From contig NZ_CP091804.1 of the NCBI RefSeq assembly GCF_022024275.1, forward strand, positions 3,636,198-3,700,197: a stretch of DNA of 64,000 bases. Reading direction: 5' to 3'. Shown here piece after piece: positions 1 to 8,969 of this stretch (within the stretch, counting starts at the first letter, position 1; every line of letters starts with the position of its first letter). The notes under the pieces were generated by a model. It was not told the DNA's origin and made no database searches. It saw nothing but the letters and a program-made list of their open reading frames with translations. Origin of the DNA: Sphingopyxis sp. BSN-002. Lineage in GTDB: Bacteria; Pseudomonadota; Alphaproteobacteria; Sphingomonadales; Sphingomonadaceae. The translations under genes were made by a program, and so were the position numbers.

Positions 1-2150
1 CGCACCCCGGCGTCCCAGATCGCATAGGCGTTCTGGAAGGCGTTCGGGTTCTGGTTGATGTCGAAATTGGTCTTGCTCTGGTAAACGAGCGAGCTGTTCA
101 GATCGACGTTGAACCCGACGTCCAGCGGCAGGCGCCAGTCCATCGTCACCGTGCCCTTGTATTTGGGCGCAAAGGGCAGCGGCTTGCCGTTGATCGCATC
201 GGCACAGGTCACCGCGGCGCCCGCGGGGCAGATGAACTTGTTGATGTGCGCGTCGGTGTAGTTGAAGCCGCCCGACAGCGAGAAATCGTCGGTGATTGCA
301 GCGTTGAAGTCCATTTCGATGCCGCGCGTCGACACCGAACCGGCGTTGGTCAGGCGCGTGACGACCTGGCCTGCGACGATGTCGAGGAAGTTCGCCTGAT
401 AATTGTCGTACTTCGCATAGAAGGTCGCGAGGTTCAGCGTCAGGCGGCGGTCGAACAGCCGCATCTTCAGGCCCGCTTCGTACGCGTTCGACTTTTCGGG
501 GTCGATGCGGCCGGTATCGCGCGCCAGCATGTTGAAGAAGATGTTGAGCGCCGGACCCTTGTAGCCGCGGGTGTAGGTGACATAGCCGACCACGTCGTCG
601 CTAAGGTCATACTGCAGGCCGGCGTTGCCCGACCAGCCATTGTCCTTGATCGAGCCGGCCGACGCGAAAGCCGGATTCACCCCGGTGAAGGCGGTCGCCT
701 GCGTCGAGGTGCGCGCGAAGTCATAGCTGACCTTGTCCTCGGTATAGCGCAGGCCGATGATCCCGCGGAACGCGTCGGTGAAGTTGAGCGTGCCTTGGCC
801 GAAGGCCGAATAGCTGGTCAGTTTCGTCGTGAAGTCGGCGTTGCCCTGGTTCGTCGTATAGGTCGACGATCCCGCCGCGCAGGGGGTCAGCCCGCCGACG
901 GTCGGCAGCGTCGATGCGGTGCAGGCCGTGACGGTGCGGTTGAAATAGTCGACTTCTTTCGTGTGGTAGTAATAAAGGCCCGCAACATATTCGAAGAACT
1001 GCGGATTCGACGAGGCGATGCGCAGCTCCTGTGTGAACTGGTCGAATGCCAGATCGCCAAGATCGTGCGAACGCACGTCGCCCGAAGCGGTGCCGGTGTT
1101 CACATATTTGGGGGCGTCCGAACGGAAATCGCCGTCGCGGACCTGGAAGTTGTACCAGTGGCGATAGGCGGTGATCGATGTGAGCGTCGCGCCGCCGAGG
1201 TCGAGGTCGAACTGCCCCGACACGCCGCTGTTCTTGTCCTTCGTGTACGGATCGAGGTCGTTGTCGATATCCTTGTTCTTGCCGTCGAGCGTCAGCGGGG
1301 CAAGGCTGGGGATGAACACCGCATTGTTGAATGCCGACGAGAAGACCGTGCCGATGCTGTCGGCATAGCCATTGTCGCTGTTCTTCGAATAATCGGCGAT
1401 CAGCGTGATCTTCAGCGCATCGCTCGGTTCGGCGATCAGCTTGCCGCGAACGCCCCAATGCTCATAGCCGTTGACCTTGTGGCCGTTGAACACGTTGCGG
1501 GCGTTGCCGTCATACTGCGACCAGAAGCCGGTGACCGAAGCGCGGACGCTGTCGCTGAGCGGGCCGCCGACGCTGCCCCGGATGCGATATTCATTCCCCT
1601 CGTACCAGGCGGCGTCGATATAACCGCCGAGCTGGTTACCGGGATCGCGCGATACGATATTGATCACGCCGGCGCTCGCATTCTTGCCGAACAGGCTGCC
1701 CTGCGGACCGCGCAGGACCTCGATACGCTCGACATCGAGGAAATCCGAGGTCTGCTGGCCGGTGCGGGCATAGACGACGCCGTCGATCACGGTCGACACC
1801 GACGGCTCGACGCCCGACGAGAAGCTGATCGTGCCGACGCCGCGGATCGACAGCGCCGAATCCTTGTTGGTGTTGCCCTTGCGGAAGGTCAGCGTGGGGA
1901 CGCGCTGGAACAGCTGCTCGGCTGAATTGACGTTCGCGCGCTCAAGCTGGTCGCCCGAGACGACCGAGATCGCGACCGGTACGTCCTGCAGATTCTGTTC
2001 GCGCTTCTGCGCGGTGACGATGATGTCGGTGGTCGCGAAGGGCGCGTCGGCTTCGGCCGGCGTATCCTGCGCGGCGGCGGGGGCGGCGATCATGGCCATC
2101 GCCATCGTCGTCGAAAGCGCCAGAGCCAGCTTGAACTTCGTCGTCGTCAT
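1..2150 (-). CDS. TonB-dependent receptor, C-terminus cut by the window edge
   Basis: Outer-membrane beta-barrel receptor that imports a ligand using TonB energy; the substrate cannot be told. About 716 residues lie in the window. The start is the ATG at 2150, preceded by a strong GGGGAGG ribosome site. An Ala-rich signal peptide ends near APAAAQD. Next come the plug domain start (DIIVTAQKREQNLQDVPVAI) and the plug motif VERIEVLRGPQGSLFGKNAS, then barrel strands rich in Tyr, Asn and Asp. The reading frame is open to base 1. Relatives are usually 750-850 residues, so some tens of residues and the terminal aromatic strand lie outside. It heads a minus-strand unit. The plus-strand gene at 2429 diverges from it, and the roughly 280-base space between them should hold its promoter. 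Confidence 0.93.
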   Translation of the reverse strand, partial: MTTTKFKLALALSTTMAMAMIAAPAAAQDTPAEADAPFATTDIIVTAQKREQNLQDVPVAISVVSGDQLERANVNSAEQLFQRVPTLTFRKGNTNKDSALSIRGVGTISFSSGVEPSVSTVIDGVVYARTGQQTSDFLDVERIEVLRGPQGSLFGKNASAGVINIVSRDPGNQLGGYIDAAWYEGNEYRIRGSVGGPLSDSVRASVTGFWSQYDGNARNVFNGHKVNGYEHWGVRGKLIAEPSDALKITLIADYSKNSDNGYADSIGTVFSSAFNNAVFIPSLAPLTLDGKNKDIDNDLDPYTKDKNSGVSGQFDLDLGGATLTSITAYRHWYNFQVRDGDFRSDAPKYVNTGTASGDVRSHDLGDLAFDQFTQELRIASSNPQFFEYVAGLYYYHTKEVDYFNRTVTACTASTLPTVGGLTPCAAGSSTYTTNQGNADFTTKLTSYSAFGQGTLNFTDAFRGIIGLRYTEDKVSYDFARTSTQATAFTGVNPAFASAGSIKDNGWSGNAGLQYDLSDDVVGYVTYTRGYKGPALNIFFNMLARDTGRIDPEKSNAYEAGLKMRLFDRRLTLNLATFYAKYDNYQANFLDIVAGQVVTRLTNAGSVSTRGIEMDFNAAITDDFSLSGGFNYTDAHINKFICPAGAAVTCADAINGKPLPFAPKYKGTVTMDWRLPLDVGFNVDLNSSLVYQSKTNFDINQNPNAFQNAYAIWDAGV

Positions 2151-2428
2151 CGAGAAACCTCCCCACTCGCGCCCGGCGGATCATATGCCCGCCTGGGCTT
2201 TGGAACTGTGACGCGGCCGCGGAAATCGGCCGAGAATCATCCGGTCGGCTGAAGGGCCAACCCGCCACGCATAGGGATGCGCGCCAAAATCATATCAGTC
2301 CAATCGAGAAAAGTCGGCATAGTATGTCCAAATACTATGGCTTGATCAGGTGCAGCGCAAAGGGTCGGCGGTCGTCGGGGCATTTACGGCCGATTGCATC
2401 GGTCTCACCGGCGGATTACCCAACGCGC

Positions 2429-3847
2429 ATGGGCCTTTTCAATCTCTTCCGCCGCAAGAAGGGCAAATCGCGCAGCGCCGACCGCGTGCAGATGAGCCGC
2501 ATCGACTATCTGCTCGAGCTGAGGCACACGCATCTGGAAGCGCCGAACGAAGGCTATGACGGCGGCAATTTCCTCCAGCTCGTCGAAAAGCAATTGCGCG
2601 AAGGCCACACCGACCGAGCGATATGGAATATATCGAGCCAGGTGCGCGAATGTTTCGAGATCGCCAATCTCTATTGGGGACAGGGCGATGTCGCGCGCGC
2701 CGGGCCCTATCTCCACCAGACGTTGGAACGGCATAAGCGGCTGGTCGACGCCTGCGCCGAATATGGCCTGCCGCGGCCTTCCTATCCGGGGATCGAATGT
2801 GCCAAATGTGCGGCCATCCTGCTCGGTGTCGAGGCCCCGGACCTCGTGCGCGACGAGGCGTTCGAGCATTGCTACGAACCATGGTTCAAGGATGCGTTGC
2901 TCAGCTACTGTCTCGGCACGCGGGATTTCGATCCGGTGGCCTGGCAGGCCGCAGCAGATGCCTGGACCCGAAAGCGGCATCCCAAATACAGGCTCGACGA
3001 ATTCTCCTTCTATGTGAAGGCGCTGACCGGCGGCTTCGAATCGACCGACGCGATGTTTGCCGCGCACGAAAAACTGGTCGCCGGGCGGGCGAGGCGGAGC
3101 CCCGCATCGGGGCTGCTCGACGGCTATGACGACAATGAATTGATCATCGACTATATCTTCGCGGCGGTGCTCAAGCGGATCGGCTGGGAGGGGAGCTACC
3201 GGCATAGCTGGCCCCACACCGACGTGGTCGGTTCCGTGCCCCAGACCACGAAGCAGCCTGATAATTATCTTCGGGTCATGACCGCGTCGGCGCCCGCGGT
3301 CGAAGCCGCCACCCGCATCATTGACGATGTGCAGGAGGCCCGGCGCTATATCGATCGCCATGTTCCGGATCAGACCGACTATGACGATGAGCCCTTTTCG
3401 GCGGACCGCTCCGCCCGCGAACGCACCAAGGTGGCCGGGGCGCTGACGGCGCTCGGGTGGACGGACGACGCGGCAAGCCTCGATCTGATGCAGCGCTATC
3501 GCGTCGACCGCATCCTCAACGACCGCACGTCGATTTGCCTATGTGACCCTGTGAACGGCGCATCGGTCAAACTCGCCGACTGGACGCAGCTCTTCGTCGA
3601 CGATTTCGGCATGCATCCCGATTTCATCGCCATCGCCGGCAGCGAGGAGCCGACCGACTATCTGGACCCGCAGGGAAGCTGGTATGTCCGGTGGAAGCAG
3701 GATGGCCGCATCTATGCGGTCGAGCGCGACGAGTGGGGTGATCCCGACGTCGCCACCGCCAGCGCGCGGCCGGGCCTCAACCTCTGGCCGTCCTACACCA
3801 GCTTCGTCGCCTGGTGGGTCTCGGAGCATATGCGCAGCAAGGGCTGA
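2429..3847 (+). CDS. Hypothetical protein, 472 aa, function unknown
   Basis: I do not recognise this protein. The frame is open from 2324, but the stretch before the Met at 2429 looks like translated non-coding DNA, whereas MGLFNLFRRKKGK is a natural start. No clear ribosome site decides the matter. There is no signal peptide or membrane segment, so it is probably cytoplasmic. The N-terminal half is helical and rich in Tyr, Trp and Cys, with a tetratricopeptide-like feel (repeated 'LYWGQGDVARAGPYL' type helices). The C-terminal part has many Asp/Trp residues and a short two-Cys patch (SICLC). The faint overall look of an Imm49-type or SMI1-type accessory protein is only an impression. It stands alone, between a receptor and a LysR gene of opposite orientation. 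Confidence 0.7.
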   Translation: MGLFNLFRRKKGKSRSADRVQMSRIDYLLELRHTHLEAPNEGYDGGNFLQLVEKQLREGHTDRAIWNISSQVRECFEIANLYWGQGDVARAGPYLHQTLERHKRLVDACAEYGLPRPSYPGIECAKCAAILLGVEAPDLVRDEAFEHCYEPWFKDALLSYCLGTRDFDPVAWQAAADAWTRKRHPKYRLDEFSFYVKALTGGFESTDAMFAAHEKLVAGRARRSPASGLLDGYDDNELIIDYIFAAVLKRIGWEGSYRHSWPHTDVVGSVPQTTKQPDNYLRVMTASAPAVEAATRIIDDVQEARRYIDRHVPDQTDYDDEPFSADRSARERTKVAGALTALGWTDDAASLDLMQRYRVDRILNDRTSICLCDPVNGASVKLADWTQLFVDDFGMHPDFIAIAGSEEPTDYLDPQGSWYVRWKQDGRIYAVERDEWGDPDVATASARPGLNLWPSYTSFVAWWVSEHMRSKG

Positions 3848-3869
3848 CGCATCGGCCGTCCGTTCTGGG

Positions 3870-4790
3870 TTATCGCGACGAAACCACCCGCTTCACATGC
3901 GCCAGACACGCCTCGGTCTCGCGCGCCACATCGGCGTTCAACCACGCGACGATCTCCGGCGTCGGGCCGATATCGGGCTCCAGCAGCGCGAAGTCGAGGT
4001 AGACCGGCGGCGCGATCGGGCGAATCGCGACGTTCAGCCGGTGGAACAGCGGCGCGCTGAACGGCTCGGCGATCGACACGCCGAGCCCCGCCTCGACGAA
4101 CGCGTACAGGATTTGCGAGTGCTGCGTCTCCAGCCGCCGTGACACCGGGATGCCCGACTTCTCCAAGGCAGCGTCAATGCCGTTCCACAGCGCGTCAGCC
4201 TCGTGCATCGGTCCGATGAATTCCTCGCCCGCCAGATCTTCGACCGCCAGATGCTCGCGCGCTGCGAGCGGGTGGTTGGCGGGCAGGATGCAGACATATT
4301 CGGCGCGGGAGAGGAGGGTCGAGCGGATGCCTTCGCGACCCTGCGCATCGACTCCGATCCCCAGATCGGCCTGCCCCAGGAACACGCGCTCCTCGATCGC
4401 GCGCTGACCCAGCGACTCCACCGTGATCTTGATGTCGGGATAGAGGATGCGGAAGCGCGCGATCACCGCGGGCAGGATCGCCATCGCGATCGCCGCCAGC
4501 GCCGCGATCCGCACCGTGCCGACCGGATGCGCGCGGATACGCCGCGCCGCCTGGTCGAGCAGGTCGAGACCTGCATAGCTCCGCCGCACCGCCTCATACA
4601 GCGCCTGCGCCTGCGCGGTCGGGTGCACGCGCGCGCCGCGCCGGTCGAACAGGCGAAAGCCCACCGCACGCTCCATGTCGGCGATCAGCCGGCTCACCGA
4701 CGGCTGGCTGATGTTGAGCATCGACGCGGCGGCGGTGATGCCCCCGCTCATCATGACGGCGCGAAACGCCTCGACCTGTCTCATTCGCAT
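3870..4790 (-). CDS. LysR-family transcriptional regulator
   Basis: A 306-residue DNA-binding regulator of the LysR family. It has an N-terminal winged helix-turn-helix (residues about 3-62, with SGGITAAASMLNISQPSVSR as the recognition region). The C-terminal periplasmic-binding-protein-like effector domain begins near 'GTVRIAALAAIAMAILP'. The start is the ATG at 4790; the frame continues upstream over the divergent gene but that part is a shadow. It is divergently transcribed from the dioxygenase/FMN reductase pair (start 4893), the classic arrangement in which a LysR protein controls its neighbour and itself. A dyad with T-N11-A spacing lies directly between them. The inducer is unknown. 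Confidence 0.93.
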   Translation of the reverse strand: MRMRQVEAFRAVMMSGGITAAASMLNISQPSVSRLIADMERAVGFRLFDRRGARVHPTAQAQALYEAVRRSYAGLDLLDQAARRIRAHPVGTVRIAALAAIAMAILPAVIARFRILYPDIKITVESLGQRAIEERVFLGQADLGIGVDAQGREGIRSTLLSRAEYVCILPANHPLAAREHLAVEDLAGEEFIGPMHEADALWNGIDAALEKSGIPVSRRLETQHSQILYAFVEAGLGVSIAEPFSAPLFHRLNVAIRPIAPPVYLDFALLEPDIGPTPEIVAWLNADVARETEACLAHVKRVVSSR

Positions 4791-4794
4791 AGGC

Positions 4795-4811
4795 CATAGT
4801 ATAGACGTATG
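4795..4811. promoter_or_regulatory. Possible LysR operator (CATA-N9-TATG dyad)
   Basis: A 17-base dyad CATA-N9-TATG, which contains a T-N11-A LysR box, lies 5 bases upstream of the LysR start and about 80 bases upstream of the dioxygenase start. The position fits an autoregulatory LysR site. The dyad arms are only 4 bases, so chance is not excluded. Confidence 0.3.
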
Positions 4812-4892
4812 ACCGAAGGATGCAATTCGATTGGATGCAATGGGTGGTTCGGGAGTATCGAGTCGGCATTGGATAAATCCGGGAGAGACGAA

Positions 4893-5657
4893 ATGGATTA
4901 TTCGGCGCAGCGCGAACAATTCGCGACCGAGGGCTATGCCGTGTTCGAACGCATCCTCGAAGGCCCGCTGCTTGATCTGCTGCGCGAGGAATGCGGCCGC
5001 GTGATCGAGCGCGAGGACGCCCGCCTCGACGGCCTCGGCGTCGAGGTCGACGGCATCAGCCACAAGGGCAAGCGCTACTTCGCCGGCGAATGCCAGCGCA
5101 AGCAGCCCGACCTCCGCAACATGTTGTTCAGCGAGACGATGGCCGATGTCTGCCGTGCGACGCTCGGCGACGACGCCTATTTCTTCTACGACCAATATGT
5201 CGTGAAGGGCGCCAGCGAAGGCATGCCGTTCAGCTGGCACCAGGACTCGGGCTATGTCGTCGGCAATGGCGGCCCCGCCGATCACAAGCCGTACCTCACC
5301 TGCTGGTGCACGCTCGATGACACGACGGTCGCCAACGGCACCGTCCGCATCATGCCCTTCTCGCAGGCGCCCGAAACGCGCGAGGGCATCGTTCCACATA
5401 TCCGCCAGCCGGGCAGCAACGACCTCGTCGGCTATACCGGCGACAATGAGGGCGTGACGCTCGAGGTTCCCGCGGGCAGCATCGTTGCCTTCTCCAGCCT
5501 CGCGCTCCACGCGACCGGATCGAATTCGACCCCGAACATGCGCCGCGTCTATCTGGCGCAATATTCGCCCGAACCGATCCTCAATCCGGGCACCAACCAT
5601 CTCCGCCGCAACGCGATCGCCTTCCTGCGCGGCGGCAGTCAGGTCACCTTCAACTAA
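4893..5657 (+). CDS. Phytanoyl-CoA dioxygenase family (PhyH) oxygenase
   Basis: A 254-residue non-haem Fe(II)/2-oxoglutarate-dependent oxygenase. The iron ligands are visible as His116 and Asp118 (SWHQDSGYV) and His206 (LALHATGSN). Arg217/218 (NMRRVYL) are candidates for 2-oxoglutarate binding. The start is the ATG at 4893, with GGGAGAGA upstream; an earlier ATG at 4809 lies in the regulatory space and gives an unlikely sequence. The family hydroxylates varied small molecules and lipids, and the substrate here is unknown. The FMN reductase gene follows after 10 bases, so they form one unit, probably controlled by the divergent LysR protein. Confidence 0.9.
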   Translation: MDYSAQREQFATEGYAVFERILEGPLLDLLREECGRVIEREDARLDGLGVEVDGISHKGKRYFAGECQRKQPDLRNMLFSETMADVCRATLGDDAYFFYDQYVVKGASEGMPFSWHQDSGYVVGNGGPADHKPYLTCWCTLDDTTVANGTVRIMPFSQAPETREGIVPHIRQPGSNDLVGYTGDNEGVTLEVPAGSIVAFSSLALHATGSNSTPNMRRVYLAQYSPEPILNPGTNHLRRNAIAFLRGGSQVTFN

Positions 5658-5667
5658 GGAGGATGTG

Positions 5668-6282
5668 ATGATCGATCGCCCCGTTTCTGCGCACCGTCCG
5701 CGCATCGTCGCGCTGGGCGGCAACGCCACCGCCGGCGGATCGGCCGAGCGCCTGCTTCGCCACGCGCTCGCACGCTGCGAGGCCGAAGGCGCGGAGACGT
5801 CGCTGTTCGCGGGCGATGCGATCGACCTGCCGCTTTATGCGCCGCACCGCGCCGATCGTTGCGACAAGGCGCAGGCGCTGACCGAAGCGCTGCGCGATGC
5901 CGACGGGATCATCGTTGCATCGCCCGCCTATCACGGCACCGTGTCGGGGGTGGTCAAGAATGCGCTCGACTATGCGCAGGATCTTGTGTCCGACACGCAG
6001 CCCTATTTCGACGGCCGCGCCGTCGGGCTGGTTGCGGTTGCGGGGGGCTGGCAGGCGGCAGGAAGCACGCTCGCGACGCTGCGCTCGATCACCCACGCGC
6101 TGCGCGGCTGGCCGACCCCGATGGCGGTGACCGCGAACAGCAGCCAGCCGCTCTTCGATCCCGACGGGCTGCTCACCGACGATGGCATCGCGATGCAGCT
6201 CGACATCATGACCAGCCAGGTGATGATGTTCGCGCGAATGAAGGCCGGATACGCCGCGGCGCGTGCCGCCGAGACGGTCTAG
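5668..6282 (+). CDS. NAD(P)H-dependent FMN reductase family protein
   Basis: A 204-residue flavodoxin-fold protein of the NADPH-dependent FMN reductase (SsuE/ArsH-like) family. The start is the ATG at 5668, with a perfect AAGGAGG. The first strand IVALGGNATAGGSAERLL is a phosphate-binding loop, and SPAYHGTVSGVVKNALDY is the family signature around residues 80-100. It would supply reduced flavin or reduce a quinone-like or azo compound. It is co-transcribed with the PhyH-like oxygenase. It ends four bases into the stop-codon region of the convergent CoA ligase gene (6279), so the two overlap tail to tail. Confidence 0.9.
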   Translation: MIDRPVSAHRPRIVALGGNATAGGSAERLLRHALARCEAEGAETSLFAGDAIDLPLYAPHRADRCDKAQALTEALRDADGIIVASPAYHGTVSGVVKNALDYAQDLVSDTQPYFDGRAVGLVAVAGGWQAAGSTLATLRSITHALRGWPTPMAVTANSSQPLFDPDGLLTDDGIAMQLDIMTSQVMMFARMKAGYAAARAAETV

Positions 6283-7817
6283 GCCGCGCCCAGCTTCGAC
6301 GCGCGGATATCCTTCTTCAGCACCTTGCCGACCTTCGAGCGCGGCAGATCGTCCCAGATTTCGAGTTCCTTCGGCGCCTTCACACTGCCGATCGCCGCCT
6401 TGACGTACGCGATGATGTCGTCGGCGTTGGCGCTCTGCCCGGCGCGAAGCTGGACGACGGCACAGACGCGCTCGCCCCATTTGTCGTCGGGAAGTCCGAA
6501 CACCGCGCCGTCCTGTACCGCAGGATGCGACAGCAGCGCCGCCTCGACCTCGGCCGAATAGACGTTGAAGCCGCCGGTGATGATCATGTCCTTCGCGCGG
6601 TCGACGATGAACAGGAAATTGTCGGCGTCGAGATAGCCGATGTCGCCGGTGCGGTGCCAGCCATTCAGCGTCGCTTCGGCGGTCGCAGCGGGATTCTTGT
6701 AATAGCCATCCATCACCAGCGATCCGCGCACGACAATCTCGCCGCGTTCGCCCTGCGGCAGTTCGTTGCCGTCGGTATCGACGATCGCGACGCGAACGAG
6801 CGGTCCCGGCTTGCCCGCCGACGACAGGCGATGCCGCGCGACCGATCCGTCGGGATTGAGGTGATCCTTCGGCGCCATCATCGAGATCATCATCGGCGCT
6901 TCGGTCTGGCCGAAAAGCTGCGCCATGACCGGGCCGAGCTTGTCGATCGCCTCCTCCAGCCGCGCGGGCGAGATCGGCGCGGCGCCGTACCAGAAGCACT
7001 GCATCGCCGAGAGGTCTGTCGCGGGAAGCGCAGGATGATCGAGCAGCATGTAGATGAGCGTCGGCGGCAGGAAGGTGTGCGTCGCGCGGTGGTGCGAGGC
7101 GAGCGCCAGAAACTCGCCGATATCGGGATAGGGCATGATCACGATCTCGCCGCCGTGCGCCATGATAGGGAAGGCGAGCACGCCCGCCGCATGCGTCAGC
7201 GGCGCCATCGCCAGATAGACCGGACGCCCGTCGAACGGGTAGCCCATCAGCGTCAGTGCGGTCATCGCCTCGAGATTGCGATTTGTCAGCATCACGCCCT
7301 TGGGGTGCCCCGTCGTGCCGCCGGTCCCGGGGATCATCGCGAGGTCGCTGACGGGTGCCGCGATGAAGGGGGTTTCGTCATCGGCACCCGCCAGCCACTG
7401 GTCGAGCGACGGCGCGAACGGCTGCTCGGCATCGAGGCAGACGAGCTGCTCGAGCTTGGGCAACTGCTCGCGCAATTGGTCGACCAGTTCCGCGAATTTC
7501 GAATGAAAGAAGAGCGCGGCGCAGTCGAAGTTGTCGAGAATATACGCATTCTCGGCGGCTTCGTTGCGCGGGTTGATCGGGCACCACACCGCGCCGGCGC
7601 GCGATATGGCGAAGACGATGGCAAAAGCGACGGGGTCATTGCCCGAAAGGATCGCGACATGCTTGCCCGGCGTGATCCCCGCGGCGCCCAAGCCCCGCGC
7701 GACGCGATGCGTGAGCCGCTGGACCTCCCCATACGACAGACTCTTGCCGGCCATCGTCAGGCAGGGGGCATCGGCGCCCAGCGACGCCCCCTTGTCGAGC
7801 CAGTCGACGAGCCGCAT
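6279..7817 (-). CDS. AMP-dependent acyl/aryl-CoA ligase
   Basis: A 512-residue ANL-superfamily adenylating enzyme that activates a carboxylic acid with ATP and ligates it to CoA. Motifs in order are the phosphate loop TGGTTGHPKGVML, the aryl/acyl-pocket region FWYGAAPISPARLEEA, GWHRTGDIGYLD, the hinge DRAKDMIITGGFNVYSAEVE and the C-terminal catalytic Lys in SKVGKVLKKDIR. The start at 7817 overlaps the stop of the upstream saccharopine-dehydrogenase-like gene by one base (TGATG), so translation is probably coupled. The substrate class (fatty, aromatic or terpenoid acid) cannot be told from sequence. Confidence 0.93.
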   Translation of the reverse strand: MRLVDWLDKGASLGADAPCLTMAGKSLSYGEVQRLTHRVARGLGAAGITPGKHVAILSGNDPVAFAIVFAISRAGAVWCPINPRNEAAENAYILDNFDCAALFFHSKFAELVDQLREQLPKLEQLVCLDAEQPFAPSLDQWLAGADDETPFIAAPVSDLAMIPGTGGTTGHPKGVMLTNRNLEAMTALTLMGYPFDGRPVYLAMAPLTHAAGVLAFPIMAHGGEIVIMPYPDIGEFLALASHHRATHTFLPPTLIYMLLDHPALPATDLSAMQCFWYGAAPISPARLEEAIDKLGPVMAQLFGQTEAPMMISMMAPKDHLNPDGSVARHRLSSAGKPGPLVRVAIVDTDGNELPQGERGEIVVRGSLVMDGYYKNPAATAEATLNGWHRTGDIGYLDADNFLFIVDRAKDMIITGGFNVYSAEVEAALLSHPAVQDGAVFGLPDDKWGERVCAVVQLRAGQSANADDIIAYVKAAIGSVKAPKELEIWDDLPRSKVGKVLKKDIRASKLGAA

Positions 7818-8938
7818 CAGTCTTGAACCGTGACGATCGGCTTCAGCACCAGTCCGAACTGGCGCAGCGTACCCAGGATCTCGCGATGCCCGAACGCCTG
7901 GCACGCCGAGGCGAAGCCGGTCCGGCGTGGTGCCTGTTGCAGCAGGTTTGCGGCGCACCACGCCTGCATCAGGCCGGTCTGCTTGTAGTTGCAATTGCCG
8001 TGGATCAGCACATGCGCGCGACCGAGCGGTCCGGAGGCGTGAACCGAATCGATGCTGGTATTGAGCCGCGGATTTTCGCGCGGCGGCATGTCGCCTTGAA
8101 CCGACTCCGCCATTTTCGACAGCGCGGCCTCCTGTTCGGCGAAGGGCAGGGGTTTGATGTCGGTATCGATCATCTTCGTCATCTCGACCACATTGTCCAT
8201 GACTTCGCGTGCGAATACGCCGCCATAGACCTTGACCGTCGACACGCGCGGGTCGTCCTTGAACCAGAGCGGGTGCGAAGTGCCGCCCCACGGCAAGGTC
8301 AGCGCGGTCGCATGTTGGCCGGGGACATTGCATTCGGTTTTCGTCAGCGTCGGCCACTGAACATATTTATTATTTTCAAGATAGTACCAGTCGGCCTTCA
8401 GGATGGTGAAGATCGTCTGGACCGAAGCATAGGTCGGGAAACCCTTCCACAGCACGAGCATGTCGAGGGTGTCGAGCCCGGGCACTGCTTCGAGTGCGAT
8501 GTTCGCTGCAATCTCGCCGGTCGTGTACATATGCGCGACACACGGCGAGAGCAGCAGGCCCTTCTTCGCGAAGCCTTCACCCCACTTCTCCTGCGCCAGC
8601 ATCATCCAGTCCTGTTCGCCGGTCGTGTCGAGATAATGCACGCCCGCAGCAAGGCATGCCTCGACGGTCTCGGGGCCATATTTGATGAACGGGCCGACCA
8701 TGTTGCAGACGACTTTCGCGCCCTTGAACAGCTTGGTGAGCGCCTCGACGCTATGTTCGACCTCGGCGACCTCATAGTCGGCGGTCTCGATGCCGGGGAC
8801 CTTGTCCATCACCTCCTGCACTCGCTTTGCGTCGCGGCCCGCAGCGATGAAGGGAATGCCTAGTTCGCGCAGATATTCGCAGACGAGGCGGCCGGTGTAG
8901 CCTGAGGCGCCATAGACGATGACCGGTTTCTTGCTCAT
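7817..8938 (-). CDS. Saccharopine dehydrogenase-like NAD(P)-binding protein
   Basis: A 373-residue protein with an N-terminal Rossmann fold, IVYGASGYTGRLVCEYL at residues about 7-23. A second conserved patch (VVCNMVGPFIKYGPETVEAC, then GVHYLDTTGEQDWM) is characteristic of the saccharopine dehydrogenase/trans-acting enoyl reductase group. Outside lysine metabolism, members of this group act on lipids or cyclic compounds, and no lysine-pathway gene is near. It lies between an SDR gene and the CoA ligase in one minus-strand unit, which points to a catabolic reductase role. That role is inference. Confidence 0.85.
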   Translation of the reverse strand: MSKKPVIVYGASGYTGRLVCEYLRELGIPFIAAGRDAKRVQEVMDKVPGIETADYEVAEVEHSVEALTKLFKGAKVVCNMVGPFIKYGPETVEACLAAGVHYLDTTGEQDWMMLAQEKWGEGFAKKGLLLSPCVAHMYTTGEIAANIALEAVPGLDTLDMLVLWKGFPTYASVQTIFTILKADWYYLENNKYVQWPTLTKTECNVPGQHATALTLPWGGTSHPLWFKDDPRVSTVKVYGGVFAREVMDNVVEMTKMIDTDIKPLPFAEQEAALSKMAESVQGDMPPRENPRLNTSIDSVHASGPLGRAHVLIHGNCNYKQTGLMQAWCAANLLQQAPRRTGFASACQAFGHREILGTLRQFGLVLKPIVTVQD

Positions 8939-8969
8939 GAAATGTCGTCCTGTTCTGAAGGGTTTCGGG

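Noticed and set aside
246..1925. Long plus-strand open frame (559 codons) opposite the first TonB receptor
   Set aside because: It is rich in Arg, Val and Ala with no domain, and is the antisense image of a clear receptor gene in GC-rich DNA.
3870..5729. A 619-codon frame that would extend the LysR protein far upstream
   Set aside because: The extra 300 residues lie over the divergent PhyH gene and carry no domain; the LysR family length and helix-turn-helix place the start at 4790.
5859..7826. A 655-codon plus-strand frame over the FMN reductase end and CoA ligase
   Set aside because: Low-complexity Arg/His/Asp sequence antisense to the ligase motifs; the minus-strand gene is certain.
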